DNA of 64,000 bases from Terrabacter tumescens (GTDB taxonomy: Bacteria > Actinomycetota > Actinomycetes > Actinomycetales > Dermatophilaceae). The translations under genes were made by a program, and so were the position numbers. Each line of letters opens with the position of its first letter. The first letter of the stretch is position 1. The DNA lies in NCBI RefSeq assembly GCF_014646815.1, contig NZ_BMNZ01000007.1:149564-213563 (forward strand), read 5' to 3'. The notes below the pieces were generated by a model. The model was given only the letters and a program-made list of their open reading frames with translations. It ran no database searches and was not told the DNA's origin. Positions 1 to 13,054 of this stretch are shown here, one piece after another.

Positions 1-2032
<2,032 letters not shown>

Positions 2033-2033
<1 letters not shown>

Positions 2034-3253
2034 CAGTGGGTCCCCTCGCTCGCCGAGATCTGCTGGTGGGTGGTCTGTCGGTTGGTCATGAGCTCCAGGA
2101 AGCGGTCGAAGAGGTAGGCGGCGTCGTGCGGGCCGGCTGCCGCCTCCGGGTGGTACTGCACCGAGTAGGCCGGCAGGTCAAGGCATTCCAGCCCCTCCAC
2201 GACGTCGTCGTTGAGGCACACGTGGCTGACGCGGACGCGGCCGTACGCCGTGTCGCTGTCCTTGTCGAGGGGCGCGTCCACGGCGAAGCCGTGGTTGTGG
2301 GCGGTCACCTCCACCTTGCCGGTGGTGCGGTCCATGACCGGCTGGTTGATGCCGCGGTGGCCGTACTTCAGCTTGTAGGTGCCGAAGCCGAGCGCGCGGC
2401 CGAGCAGCTGGTTGCCGAAGCAGATGCCGAAGAACGGGATGCGGCGGTCGAGGACCTCGCGCAGCAGCGCCACCTCGTGCTCGGCGCTGGCCGGGTCACC
2501 GGGACCGTTGGAGAAGAAGACCCCGTCGGGGCCGGACTCCCCCACCGCGAGCACGTCGTCGATCGACGCGGTCGCAGGCAGGACGTGCACCTCGATGCCA
2601 CGCTGCGCCATGAGCGCCGGCGTCATCGCCTTGATGCCGAGGTCGATCGCGGCCACGGTGAAGCGCTTCTCGCCGACGGCCGGGACGGCATACGGCTCGG
2701 TGGTCGAGACCTCGGCGGCGAGGGCGGCGCCGGCCATCTGCGGGCTCGTGCGCACGGCGTCGAGCAGCTCGGCCTCCGGACGGCCCGCGGCGTCGCCGCT
2801 GAAGATGCCGACGCGCATGGCGCCGCGCTCGCGCAGGTGGCGCGTCAGGGCGCGGGTGTCGATCTCGCAGATGCCGACGACGCCCTGGTCGACGAGCTCG
2901 TCCTCGAGGTCGCGCGTCGCGCGCCAGTTCGACGAGCGGATCGCGGGGTCGCGGACGACGTAGCCTGCGGCCCAGATGCGGGTGCTCTCGTCGTCCTCGG
3001 TGTTGACACCGGTGTTGCCGACGTGGGGCGCCGTCATGACGATGACCTGACGGTGGTAGCTCGGGTCGGTCAGGGTCTCCTGGTAGCCGGTCATGCCGGT
3101 GGAGAAGACCGCCTCGCCGACCGTCTCGCCGACGGCCCCGTAGGACGCTCCGCGGAAGGTACGGCCGTCCTCGAGGACGAGAGCCGCGGCCTCGCGCCTG
3201 CGGGCGGGCCTGCCGTCCCGGCTCGGCACGGTCAAGGGTGTCTGGGTGGTCAC
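2033..3253 (-). CDS. carA: Carbamoyl-phosphate synthase small (glutaminase) subunit
   Basis: Hydrolyses glutamine and channels ammonia to CarB. It is 406 residues, normal for the family. The N-terminal half is the CarA-specific domain (LEDGRTFRG, then [16 protein letters not shown]). The C-terminal half is a class I glutamine amidotransferase with the nucleophile Cys in FFGICFGNQ (about residue 277) and the catalytic His/Glu pair in QYHPEA. I chose the GTG at 3251-3253 (VTTQTPL) because it overlaps the pyrC stop as GTGA; the reading frame stays open further upstream but only within pyrC. It is coupled to pyrC upstream and carB downstream. Confidence 0.97.
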
Positions 3254-4604
3254 AGGTCTGCTCCCGTGGTCGTCGCGTTCGTCAGTTCTCGTTCGGTACC
3301 CCGTCGGGTGGGGGCACCGTCCGCGCCGTTGCGGACGTCGTGGGTGACGCGGCCCGCGTGGACCGTCGCGAGGACGGCTCCTCGCAGGGTGCGCCCGTGC
3401 CACGGGTTGTTGCGCGAGCGGCTGCGGCTCGCGGCGGCGTCGACCGTGACCTCACGGTCGGGGTCGACGAGGGTGATGTGGGCGGGGCTGCCGACGGCGA
3501 GCTCCCTCCCCTGGTGGGCGAGTCCGCCGATGCGCGCGGGTGCGGCCGACATGACGCGGGCGACGTCGGCCCAGTCGAGCAGCCCCGAGCGCACCATGAC
3601 GTCGCTGACCACCGAGAGGGCCGTCTCGAGGCCGAGCATGCCGAAGGCCGCGTCGACGAAGGCGTGCTCCTTGTCCTGGCGGGCGTGCGGCGCGTGGTCG
3701 GTCGCGACGGCGTCGATGGTGCCGTCGGCCAGCGCCGCTCGCAGCGCCTCGACGTCCTCGCTGGGCCGCAGCGGCGGGTTGACCTTGTAGACCGGGTCGT
3801 AGCCGAGCAGCAGGTCGGTCGTCAGGGCCAGGTGGTGCGGCGTGACCTCGGCCGTGACGTCGATGCCCTGGGCCTTGGCCCAGCGGATCACCTCGACGGT
3901 GCCCGCGGTCGAGACGTGCGCGACGTGGACGCGCGAGCCCGTGTGCCGGGCGAGCATGACGTCGCGCGCGACGACCGACTCCTCCGCGATGCCGGGCCAC
4001 CCGGGCAGGCCGAGCCGTCCCGAGACCTCGCCCTCGTGGCAGCAGGCCTCCCGGCCGGCGAGGCGGGGGTCCTGCGCGTGCTGGCTGATGACCCCGCCGA
4101 ACGGCTTGATGTACTCGAGCGCCCGTCGCATGATGCGCGCGTCGTGGACGCAGTGGCCGTCGTCGCTGAAGACCCGCACCTTGGCGCGGGACCGGGCCAT
4201 GAGGCCGAGCTCGGCGAGCTCCGCGCCCTCGAGGCCCTTGGTCACGGCGCCGACCGGCACGACCTCCGTCAGGCCGCAGGCCCGGCCGAGGTCGAGCACA
4301 CGCTCGGCGGCCTCGGCGGTGTCGGTGACGGGACTCGTGTTGGCCATCGCGAAGACCGCGGTGAAGCCGCCGGCGGCGGCCGCGGCCGAGCCGGTGGCGA
4401 TCGTCTCGGCGTCCTCGCGGCCCGGTTCGCGCAGGTGCACGTGCAGGTCGACGAGGCCCGGCAGCGCGACGAGCCCGTCGGCGTCGAGCACCTGGGCGTC
4501 GGACGGCGCCGAGACCGAGCCGACCTCGGTGATGACGCCGTCCTCGACGAGCAGGTCGGCGGCGTCGGCGCCGAGTAGCCGCGCACCGCGGATCACGAGG
4601 CGGG

Positions 4605-4608
<4 letters not shown>
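3250..4608 (-). CDS. pyrC: Dihydroorotase
   Basis: Catalyses cyclisation of carbamoyl aspartate to dihydroorotate, step three of UMP synthesis. It is 452 residues, the class I (long) dihydroorotase size. The amidohydrolase metal motif HVH is in [13 protein letters not shown] (about residue 60), with later ATDHAPH supplying the catalytic Asp. Start ATG at 4606-4608 overlaps the pyrB stop (ATGA), and its own stop overlaps the carA GTG, so it sits in a fully coupled chain. Confidence 0.96.
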
Positions 4609-6229
<1,621 letters not shown>

Positions 6230-6345
6230 GGTGGTTAAAGGATGTCTTCGCCGTGGAGTCTAACGCGGCGCCGGGCCCTGGCCGACACCGGTCCGGTCCT
6301 CGGCACGCCGCGCCGGCGGGAAGCCCCTGGACGCCCGGAACGCAG

Positions 6346-6371
6346 GAAGCCACCCGCGTACGGGTGGCTTC
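6346..6371 (-). terminator. Terminator-like hairpin after nusB
   Basis: Perfect 11-bp inverted repeat GAAGCCACCCG / CGGGTGGCTTC around a CGTA loop, 21 bases past the nusB stop on the minus strand. There is no strong T-run, as is common in actinobacteria. It separates efp-nusB from the pyr leader. Confidence 0.75.
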
Positions 6372-6392
6372 GTGCGTTTGCTGGGGCGTCGG

Positions 6393-6806
6393 TCAGACGA
6401 TGGTCGCCTTGACCTCGGCCAGCCGGCCGAGCAGGCCGTTGACGAACGCCGGCGACTCGTCGGTCGACAGCTCGGTCGCGAGCGTCACGGCCTCGGAGAT
6501 CGCCACGGCGTCGGGGATCTCGTCGTTCCAGAGGACCTCCCACGCGCCGAGGCGCAGGATCGCGCGGTCGACGGCGGGCATCCGCTCGAGCGTCCAGCCC
6601 TGGCTGTAGTCGGTCAGGGCCGCGTTGATGTCGTTCCACCTGGCCACCACGCCGCGCACGAGCTCCGCGGTGTAGGGGTTGTTCGCCGCCCGCGACTCGC
6701 GGTCGCCGAGGCGCTCGTCGAGGAGCGTCTCGGCGTTGAGACCGCGCTGGTCCGCCTCGAAGAGGATGTCGAGGGCCCGCGTACGGGCCTTGCTGCGTGC
6801 TGCCAA
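6393..6806 (-). CDS. nusB: Transcription antitermination factor NusB
   Basis: RNA-binding antitermination factor that acts with NusE/S10 on rRNA boxA. It is 137 residues, the normal size. The sequence ARSKARTRALDILFEADQRG matches the NusB N-terminus, and FVNGLLGRLAE is the usual C-terminal helix. I chose the TTG at 6804-6806; the frame runs further upstream but would extend deep into efp. The Shine-Dalgarno is weak, so the start is the least certain part. It lies 16 bases after the efp stop. Confidence 0.92.
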   Translation of the reverse strand: MAARSKARTRALDILFEADQRGLNAETLLDERLGDRESRAANNPYTAELVRGVVARWNDINAALTDYSQGWTLERMPAVDRAILRLGAWEVLWNDEIPDAVAISEAVTLATELSTDESPAFVNGLLGRLAEVKATIV

Positions 6807-6822
6807 GGGAGTTCGCGTCCGC

Positions 6823-7386
6823 TCAGTCGTTGACGCGGCCGAGGTACGACCCGTCGCGGGTGTCGACCTTGACGCGCGTGCCGGTCTCGAGGAAGAGCGG
6901 CACGTTGATCTGGGCGCCGGTCTCGAGGGTCGCCGGCTTGGTGCCACCGGTCGAGCGGTCACCCTGCAGGCCGGGCTCGGTGTGCGTGATCTCGAGGACG
7001 ACCGACGCGGGAAGCTCGACGTAGAGCGGGGCACCGTCGTGCGTGGCGACGATGGCGTTCTGGTTCTCGAGGAGGTAGTTCGCGGCGTCGCCGACCACGG
7101 TCTCCGACACGTTGGTCTGGTCGTAGGTGTCGGTGTCCATGAAGACGAAGTCGGTGCCGTCCTTGTAGAGGTACTGCATCGTCCGCTTGTCGACGTTGCT
7201 CGTCTCGACCTTGGTGCCCGCGTTGAACGTCTTGTCGACGACCTTGCCGGAGAGGACGGCCTTGAGCTTGGTGCGCACGAAGGCCGGGCCCTTGCCGGGC
7301 TTCACGTGCTGGAACTCGACGACGGACCAGAGCTGTCCCTCGAGGTTGAGCACCATGCCGTTCTTCAGGTCGTTGGTCGAAGCCAT
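6823..7386 (-). CDS. efp: Translation elongation factor P
   Basis: Binds the ribosome E site and rescues stalling at polyproline. It is 187 residues with the three-barrel EF-P layout. The loop KPGKGPAF near residue 32 carries the tip lysine that is modified in some bacteria. The C-terminal motif IEV-type barrel ends in [14 protein letters not shown]. Start ATG at 7384-7386; no strong Shine-Dalgarno. In many actinobacteria a peptidase gene and the aro genes lie directly upstream, but here that neighbourhood is replaced by a divergent helD and an accessory island. Confidence 0.97.
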   Translation of the reverse strand: MASTNDLKNGMVLNLEGQLWSVVEFQHVKPGKGPAFVRTKLKAVLSGKVVDKTFNAGTKVETSNVDKRTMQYLYKDGTDFVFMDTDTYDQTNVSETVVGDAANYLLENQNAIVATHDGAPLYVELPASVVLEITHTEPGLQGDRSTGGTKPATLETGAQINVPLFLETGTRVKVDTRDGSYLGRVND

Positions 7387-7595
7387 CGTCACAAACCACT
7401 TTCGTATGCCGGCCGGCCCGGTCGGGTGCCGCTTGGGCACGCCGGAGCCCCGGACGTTCTTTGACTTGGGGAGTTGCCGCACGAGTCTAGCCGGGGGTCC
7501 GCCCGATCGCGGAATCGTCACGGCCGTCGTAGCGCGCCCGGGTGTAGGCTCGCTCCTCCCCCTCGCACCCCCGGCCCACGAAAGGCGGCTTCGTC

Positions 7596-9686
7596 ATGTC
7601 CCCGTCCCCGAGCGCCGAGCCGAGCACGGAGACGATGGAGACCAGGGCGACCACGGACGCGCTGACCGGTGAGCTCGCGAAGGAGCAGGCCTACCTCGAC
7701 GCCGCGAGGGCCCAGCTGACCCGGATGCGCGAGCTGGCCGAGTCGCTCGACGCGTCAAAGGCGAGCGACGCCATCTCGGGCGAGGTCCTCGGCTGGGTGC
7801 TGTCCCGGCGCATCGCCTCGCTCCAGGACGACCCGCGCACGACCCTCTTCTTCGGCCGCATCGACGTCGACCCTCCGGACGGCCCGGCCGAGCAGTTCCA
7901 CATCGGTCGCCGACACGTGTCGGACGAGGCGGGCGACCCCGTGGTCGTCGACTGGCGCGCCCCCATCTCGACCGCCTTCTACCGCGCGTCGCCGCTGGAG
8001 CCCATGGACGTCGTGCTGCGGCGGCGCTTCGGCGTCGACCGCGGGCGACTCACCGCGCTCGAGGACGAGCACCTGCGTGAGCCGGCGTCGGCTGACGCAG
8101 CCGGCTCGATCCTCGCGGCCGAGATCGAGCGACCCCGCACCGGCCCGATGCGCGACATCGTCTCGACGATCCAGCCGGAGCAGGACGAGATCGTCCGTAG
8201 TGACGTCACGGTGAGCGTCTGCGTGCAGGGGGCACCGGGCACCGGCAAGACGGCGGTCGGGCTGCACCGCGCCGCGTGGCTGCTCTACTCCTTCCGCGAG
8301 CGCCTCGACCGCTCCGGGGTGCTCGTCGTCGGACCCAACCGGGCGTTCCTCGACCACATCGGCGCCGTGCTGCCCTCCCTCGGCGAGGTGCGCGTCGGCC
8401 ACGCGACGATCGAGACCCTCCTCGAGCACGGCACGGTGCGGGCCGACGAGCCGCCCGACGTCGCGACGCTCAAGGGCGACGCCCGGCTCGCGGCGGTGCT
8501 GCGCCGGGCCGTGTGGTCGAGCCTCGTGCGTCCCACGGAGGCGCTCGTGGTGCCGCGCGGCGTGCGCAAGTGGCGCGTGCCGGCATACGAGGTGGCGGCG
8601 ATCGTCGACGAGCTCGCCGAGCGGGGCGTGCGCTACTCGGCCGCGCGCGACCTGCTCCCCCAGCGGCTCGCCCACCACGTGCTCCTCGAGATGGAGCGGG
8701 CCGGCGACGCACCCGACGACCGGGTGCAGGATGCCGTGGCGAAGTCCGCGGCTGTCAAGAAGTACGTCTCGTCGGTGTGGCCACCGCTCGACCCGCAGGG
8801 CGTGCTGCACCGGCTGTGGTCCGACGCCGACGCCCTGCACGCAGCGGCCGGTGACGACCTCACCGACGACGAGCAGCGGATGCTCCTGTGGGACAAGCCG
8901 GCCCGCACGAAGGGCGCCGCCCGCTGGTCACGCGCCGACATGGCCCTGCTCGACGAGGTCGACGACCTGCTGCGACGCGTGCCGAGCCTCGGCCACGTGG
9001 TGCTCGACGAGGCCCAGGACCTCTCCCCCATGCAGCTGCGCGCCGTCGGGCGACGGGCCTCGACCGGCTCGGTCACCGTGCTCGGCGACATCGCCCAGGG
9101 CACGACGCCGTGGGCGACGGCCTCGTGGGAGGAGGCGATGCGCCACCTCGGCAAGGACGACCACGACCTCGTCGTGCTCGACCGCGGCTTCCGCGTGCCG
9201 GCCGTCGTCATCGAGTACGCCGCCCGCCTGCTGCCCGTCATGGCTCCCGGGCTCGGCGCACCGGTGTCGGTGCGCGACAATCCGGGCCGGCTCGAGTTCC
9301 GACCCGCAGCGGCCGTCGACCTCGACGCCGAGGTCGTGCACGCGGTCGAGCGCGCCGCCGGCGCTGCGGGGTCGGTCGGCGTCATCGTGCCCGACGCCGA
9401 CGTCGAGCGCGTGTCCTCGGCGCTCGCGTCACAGGGCGTCTCCCACGGACGGCTCGACCGCGACCACGGCGACGACGAGGACCACCAGGTCGAGGTCGTG
9501 CCCGCCAGCGTGGCCAAGGGCCTCGAGTTCGACCGCACCGTGGTGCTCGAGCCGGCCGCCATCGCGGCAGCCGAGCCCGACGAGCGCACCGGTCTGCGCC
9601 GTCTCTACGTCGTGCTCACCCGCGCCGTGTCGGAGCTGACGATCGTGCACGCCCAGCCCCTGCCCGAGGCTCTCGGCGCCGCCTGA
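7596..9686 (+). CDS. HelD/HelR-type RNA polymerase-recycling ATPase (UvrD-like superfamily 1)
   Basis: Predicted to bind RNA polymerase and release stalled complexes, as known for HelD in Bacillus and mycobacteria; some actinobacterial HelR proteins give rifamycin tolerance. It is 696 residues. The N-terminal region (about 20-70) is helical and coiled-coil-like. Walker A GAPGTGKT is near residue 213, Walker B VVLDEAQD near 468, motif III GDIAQGTTPW follows, and late helicase motifs are SVAKGLEFD and YVVLTRA. There is no UvrD 1B/2B DNA-helicase architecture that I can recognise. Start ATG follows AAAGGCGG by seven bases. It is divergent from efp. The specific HelR assignment is inference; the ATPase family is secure. 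Confidence 0.85.
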   Translation: MSPSPSAEPSTETMETRATTDALTGELAKEQAYLDAARAQLTRMRELAESLDASKASDAISGEVLGWVLSRRIASLQDDPRTTLFFGRIDVDPPDGPAEQFHIGRRHVSDEAGDPVVVDWRAPISTAFYRASPLEPMDVVLRRRFGVDRGRLTALEDEHLREPASADAAGSILAAEIERPRTGPMRDIVSTIQPEQDEIVRSDVTVSVCVQGAPGTGKTAVGLHRAAWLLYSFRERLDRSGVLVVGPNRAFLDHIGAVLPSLGEVRVGHATIETLLEHGTVRADEPPDVATLKGDARLAAVLRRAVWSSLVRPTEALVVPRGVRKWRVPAYEVAAIVDELAERGVRYSAARDLLPQRLAHHVLLEMERAGDAPDDRVQDAVAKSAAVKKYVSSVWPPLDPQGVLHRLWSDADALHAAAGDDLTDDEQRMLLWDKPARTKGAARWSRADMALLDEVDDLLRRVPSLGHVVLDEAQDLSPMQLRAVGRRASTGSVTVLGDIAQGTTPWATASWEEAMRHLGKDDHDLVVLDRGFRVPAVVIEYAARLLPVMAPGLGAPVSVRDNPGRLEFRPAAAVDLDAEVVHAVERAAGAAGSVGVIVPDADVERVSSALASQGVSHGRLDRDHGDDEDHQVEVVPASVAKGLEFDRTVVLEPAAIAAAEPDERTGLRRLYVVLTRAVSELTIVHAQPLPEALGAA

Positions 9687-9696
9687 CCGGCAACGG

Positions 9697-9990
9697 TCAC
9701 TGCAGACCCCGGTGGCCCGCCCACCACTCGGCGGCGCGGTCCGCGGCCGCCGAGATGAGCGTCACGAGCTCGGGACGGTCGGGCACGGCGAACGACACAT
9801 ATTGGCCCCGGCCGCCCTCGACGGGTCGGCCGTACGCCTTGGCCGCGAGATGGCCGTCGGGCAGCATCCGCACGTTGAGCGTGTCGAGCCGGAAGACCTG
9901 ACCGCGGCGGGTGTCGGTCCACCGCAGCTCCTCGGGGACCGTCACGTTGATCGCCATGGCGCTGACGACGAGCTTCTCATCCTCACCCAT
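9697..9990 (-). CDS. Conserved hypothetical protein
   Basis: A 97-residue soluble protein that I do not recognise. It has a mixed beta-rich sequence (AINVTVPEELRW, VFRLDTLNVRMLPDGHLAAKAYG) and ends in a Trp-rich helix, AAEWWAGH. No signal peptide or membrane segment. An alternative start at 9957 (MAINVTV) is equally possible because neither ATG has a clear ribosome site. It is convergent with helD, 10 bases away. Codon use resembles the core genes rather than the island. Confidence 0.6.
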   Translation of the reverse strand: MGEDEKLVVSAMAINVTVPEELRWTDTRRGQVFRLDTLNVRMLPDGHLAAKAYGRPVEGGRGQYVSFAVPDRPELVTLISAAADRAAEWWAGHRGLQ

Positions 9991-10145
9991 GACAAGCAGG
10001 CTCGCACAGGACGGCGAATGTCTGCGTGCTCAGACGCCCGGACACCACCTGCTCCGCGCGGCACGTGCGGTCTTTCCCGTCGCCGGCACCGAGGGCGTGG
10101 CAAGTCGCTGAGACTCTGCTTGACCGGAGTCCGCACCGGCCAGGC

Positions 10146-10511
10146 TCATTCACGAAGGATGGTGGCGAGGACTGACGCTTCGCTGATTTCGGCATTCTTG
10201 GTTGCCGTCAACAGGGTCAGCCGCTGACCGCTCGCCAGCTCCCGAAGGTGATCCAAAGCCTCGGCGCGCGCCGGGTCATCGAGTTCGGCAAGGTAACGCC
10301 GGCTGAACTCCTCGAACTTCGCCGGCTCGTGTCTGTACCATTTGCGCAGTTCTGTGGAGGGCGCCACGTCCTTGGACCACTCGTCGAGATGGGCGTCGAC
10401 CTTCTTCACTCCGCGTGGCCACAGTCGGTCCACCAGGACGCGCTTTCCGTCTTGCTCTTCCGCCGGTTCGTAGATCCTGCGCACTCGTACGTCTCGGGGA
10501 CTCTTCGTCAC
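10146..10511 (-). CDS. DUF488 family protein (YeaO-like)
   Basis: 121 residues. The family signature is clear: RVRRIYEPAEEQDGKRVLVDRLWPRG near the start, then WSKDVAPSTELRKWY and a C-terminal LTLLTATKN. Family members are small cytosolic proteins of unknown biochemical role. Start GTG at 10509-10511 has GGAGGG about eight bases upstream. It stands alone on the minus strand and marks the left part of the accessory island. Confidence 0.88.
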   Translation of the reverse strand: MTKSPRDVRVRRIYEPAEEQDGKRVLVDRLWPRGVKKVDAHLDEWSKDVAPSTELRKWYRHEPAKFEEFSRRYLAELDDPARAEALDHLRELASGQRLTLLTATKNAEISEASVLATILRE

Positions 10512-10709
10512 GATCCCGCCCTCCAGCGCCGATGGATCCGCTGACTTCGACGCCGACGCGACGCACTGGGAGAATGAGGGTCCCGATTCGGTATTCGATG
10601 GCGGACTTCAGCGAGTTTCGCACAGCCCCCTCGTGCATCGCTGATGACGCGTAGAGAGGCATAAGCGGACGGTGCCGAACGCCCCATCGTGGCGGTGTGA
10701 TTGGGCGGG

Positions 10710-11051
10710 TCAGGGGTGAGGGACGCCGGATTCCGTCGCGGCCTGTTCGCATACGGACCCTGTGGGGTTGTTCTTGAACAGCGCCGTCACGTCCGTGCCC
10801 TGTTTGGCCGCCACCGCGCCCAGCAGGCGGCACATGGCTTGGACGTCCTGGCTGGTGGCCAACCCGGCGGTGTCGCTGCTGGCCTGTTGGTTTGCTGCGT
10901 TGTTGGCGGCGTCTCGGGCGCTGCTGGCCGCCGAGCAGGAGGTGAACATGGTGATGAGCAGGATGATGACGACCCCGGTCGACAGCCGTGCCGGCGTCGG
11001 ATTCCGCGATGCCTGGCGGTCGCTAGCAGGGAGGCTTGATGGTGTCGTCAT
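10710..11051 (-). CDS. Putative small lipoprotein
   Basis: 113 residues, unrecognised. A polar N-terminus (about 25 residues) is followed by a hydrophobic stretch, VVIILLITMF, and then TSCSAASS, close to a lipobox (FTSC instead of the usual L-[AS]-[GA]-C). The mature part has AANNAANQQ and ends with two Cys that could form a disulphide. I chose the ATG at 11049-11051 because AAGGGA lies about five bases upstream; the open frame extends further but is Arg/Pro-rich and unlike coding sequence. Lower GC than the core genes. Confidence 0.55.
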   Translation of the reverse strand: MTTPSSLPASDRQASRNPTPARLSTGVVIILLITMFTSCSAASSARDAANNAANQQASSDTAGLATSQDVQAMCRLLGAVAAKQGTDVTALFKNNPTGSVCEQAATESGVPHP

Positions 11052-11273
11052 GATGTCCCTTGCGTCGTGGTGGTCGGGGCTCGGCCGCGCTCGGGCGACA
11101 CTGCAAGAACAGGGGGTCAGTGCCGTCGCTCCAGGTAAGACTCCACGCCCGATCTCCGCGTTCCAGCCCATCGCCCGCCGAATGTCTCGCGAGGTGACGG
11201 GCACACCAGCCGTGAACGTTCAAACTCTGCTCGACACCCACGACGACCGTTTCGCTCGCCGGACATCCTCAGA

Positions 11274-12164
11274 TCACCCGTCGAGCGACGCACCGTCCGC
11301 GGCATAGAAAGGCGTTCTGCGCGGTCGGGTCTGGCGTGGCGAACGTCCTCCCGGCGACGTGGGCGTGCGTTCGGAGCGGCTGCTATTCCTCTGCAGGCGG
11401 CCACTGCTGCATGTTGGTGGCGACATCTGGATGAGTGTCGTTGCAAGGATCTTTGCGATCGAGCCGGGCTGAGGGCTCATCGTCAGTTCAAAGCGGACGT
11501 CGACGGACTTGTCGCGGGCCAGGAGCGCGCGAACGTCAGGGGGCAGGTTCGTCCTGAATCCGGCGAGCTGACCCCTCACTCTTTTGGAGCGATCCTTTGC
11601 GAGAGTCAGCAGTTGTTCACGACTGAGACTGCGGTTCTCCGTCGCGCCGGCCCGAACGATGTCCGAGGGGTCGGCCATGAGTCGCTCCAGGAGTTCTGCG
11701 TCTCGGGTGAATGCTGCCAGCCGTCCTCGAACTTGAGGGTCGGGGTCTGCGGCTAGAGCAGCCGCGACGTCGGGGGCCAGTTGCTGCCCCGCGAGGTTCT
11801 GCTTGGCCATGGAGTCTTGCGATGCTGCGACAGCCCGCTGGGCCGCGGCCCCACAGTTCTTGTGCAGGGGGACAGTCCATCGGATCTGGTTGAAGGGATC
11901 ACTGACGAGCATGACAAGCACCTCTTCCGGAGTCGAGGGGTTGTTGGTTATGGCCAGTCGGGTGTTCTTGCGTTCATCCGTGACGAGCGTGACAAGCACG
12001 TCCTTGGGCGTGGAGGGGTTCTGTGCCAGCGCTCTGCGGACAGCCGGCCCCGCGTCCCGCGACAAGTTCCTCAACACCGGGGCGGAGGTTGACGGGTCGG
12101 CGGCTAGTTGGGCGCGCTGCTTCGCGCGCGCCGGGAGCGTCGCTCCAGTCAGGTCCTCAACCAT
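11274..12164 (-). CDS. Leucine-rich-repeat-variant (LRV) protein, C-terminus probably frameshifted
   Basis: 296 residues as read. It carries repeats of the type VRRALAQNPSTPKDVLVTL, characteristic of LRV/HEAT-like solenoids, from about residue 25 to 235. These are presumed protein-interaction modules. After SIAKILAT (about 11440) the frame loses repeat character and becomes Ser/Arg/Pro-rich. The next frame reads DTHPDVATNMQQWPPAEE and stops at 11383-11385, which restores the repeat pattern. A one-base deletion near 11438-11442 therefore explains the odd tail. Start ATG at 12162-12164 has GGAG about eight bases upstream. It is a lower-GC island gene with no clear partner. Confidence 0.7.
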   Translation of the reverse strand: MVEDLTGATLPARAKQRAQLAADPSTSAPVLRNLSRDAGPAVRRALAQNPSTPKDVLVTLVTDERKNTRLAITNNPSTPEEVLVMLVSDPFNQIRWTVPLHKNCGAAAQRAVAASQDSMAKQNLAGQQLAPDVAAALAADPDPQVRGRLAAFTRDAELLERLMADPSDIVRAGATENRSLSREQLLTLAKDRSKRVRGQLAGFRTNLPPDVRALLARDKSVDVRFELTMSPQPGSIAKILATTLIQMSPPTCSSGRLQRNSSRSERTPTSPGGRSPRQTRPRRTPFYAADGASLDG

Positions 12165-12216
12165 TCGAACACTCCGCTCTCAGCCTTGAGGCCAAATGCC
12201 ACGTTGCATCCCGAGC

Positions 12217-12702
12217 CTAAGAGCGCGGCTGGAGTCGTGCGTCAACGTGCCACCTGTCGGCGGCAAATCCGGACGTTGTGTAGGAGTGCTCGGCAATCTC
12301 ACGGCGACGTAGTCCCGAGACCTGAGGGCCCGTGCCAACGAGTTCCACTGCGACGGGCACCCGGCGTCCCGTGCTGGCGTCTACCAACGCTCGGCAGCCA
12401 ATGGGGTGCTTGAGACTGACCCTGACCAGGTCGCTGCATGACGCCGCGGTATTGCCTGCCGGCGCAGCGGCGCTCAGCGCAATCCGAACCTCCTCGGCCG
12501 ATTCGGAGACGGTCGCGCCGTAGGGCTGTCGACGGCATGCGTCGGCGGCCAACCTGACGGTCGTCGACTCCGTCTCCGCCGAAACTCCTTGATGGAACGT
12601 CAGGGGCGTGGCAGGCGGCGCCTCCGTCGCGCACGCTGTCAGTGCAAAGCCGAGGAACAGCGTGGCAGTCGTGCACCCAAGCCAGCATCGCGGAACTGAC
12701 AT
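12217..12702 (-). CDS. Putative lipoprotein
   Basis: 161 residues. A signal peptide runs through LFLGFALTAC, where LTAC is a good lipobox with Cys near residue 24. The mature part is short and unrecognised, with two Cys (CSDLV, GCRAL) that could pair. I chose the ATG at 12700-12702 (MSVPRCW) because the signal peptide begins there; the frame upstream overlaps the antitoxin promoter region and lacks coding character. Role unknown; predicted to be anchored to the outer face of the membrane. Confidence 0.7.
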   Translation of the reverse strand: MSVPRCWLGCTTATLFLGFALTACATEAPPATPLTFHQGVSAETESTTVRLAADACRRQPYGATVSESAEEVRIALSAAAPAGNTAASCSDLVRVSLKHPIGCRALVDASTGRRVPVAVELVGTGPQVSGLRRREIAEHSYTTSGFAADRWHVDARLQPRS

Positions 12703-12780
12703 CACATTCTTTCGACACCTCGAAGGAGCGAAACGTTGCAGGGTATGCCGTTTCTCGCGCGATCCGCGGCATGAGCGTGC

Positions 12781-12810
12781 ATCCCAGATTGGGATTCGCT
12801 GCAGTATCCT
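12781..12810 (+). promoter_or_regulatory. Candidate autoregulatory operator and promoter of the mazEF-like pair
   Basis: A perfect 6-bp inverted repeat ATCCCA-GAT-TGGGAT spans 12781-12795, followed by TATCCT at 12805-12810, a plausible -10 box. The antitoxin ATG begins only six bases later and has no Shine-Dalgarno, so the mRNA may be leaderless. Ribbon-helix-helix antitoxins commonly bind such palindromes. Confidence 0.5.
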
Positions 12811-12816
12811 CGTTGC

Positions 12817-13050
12817 ATGAGCACCCAGATTGCCGTCCGCCTGCCCGACGAGATGGTGGCCTTCCTCGACCGTGCTGTGGCCGCGGGCGAGGCAACGAGC
12901 AGGGCAGCCCTCGTAACGTCGGCGCTGGAACGAGAGATGCGCCGGCTGGTCGCGGAGCATGACGTTCGGATTCTTGGCGCCAAGGGCGCGGCGAACGATC
13001 TTGACGACCTCGTGGCGTGGACCAGCACCCACATTCGGGTCGAGGACTGA
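12817..13050 (+). CDS. Ribbon-helix-helix antitoxin (MazE-like)
   Basis: 77 residues. The N-terminus TQIAVRLPDEMVAFLDRAV is a classic ribbon-helix-helix DNA-binding segment, and the C-terminal half, ending in AWTSTHIRVED, would wrap the toxin. Stop is four bases before the toxin start, so the two are cotranscribed. Predicted to neutralise the toxin and repress the promoter through the adjacent palindrome. Confidence 0.85.
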   Translation: MSTQIAVRLPDEMVAFLDRAVAAGEATSRAALVTSALEREMRRLVAEHDVRILGAKGAANDLDDLVAWTSTHIRVED

Positions 13051-13054
13051 CCGG

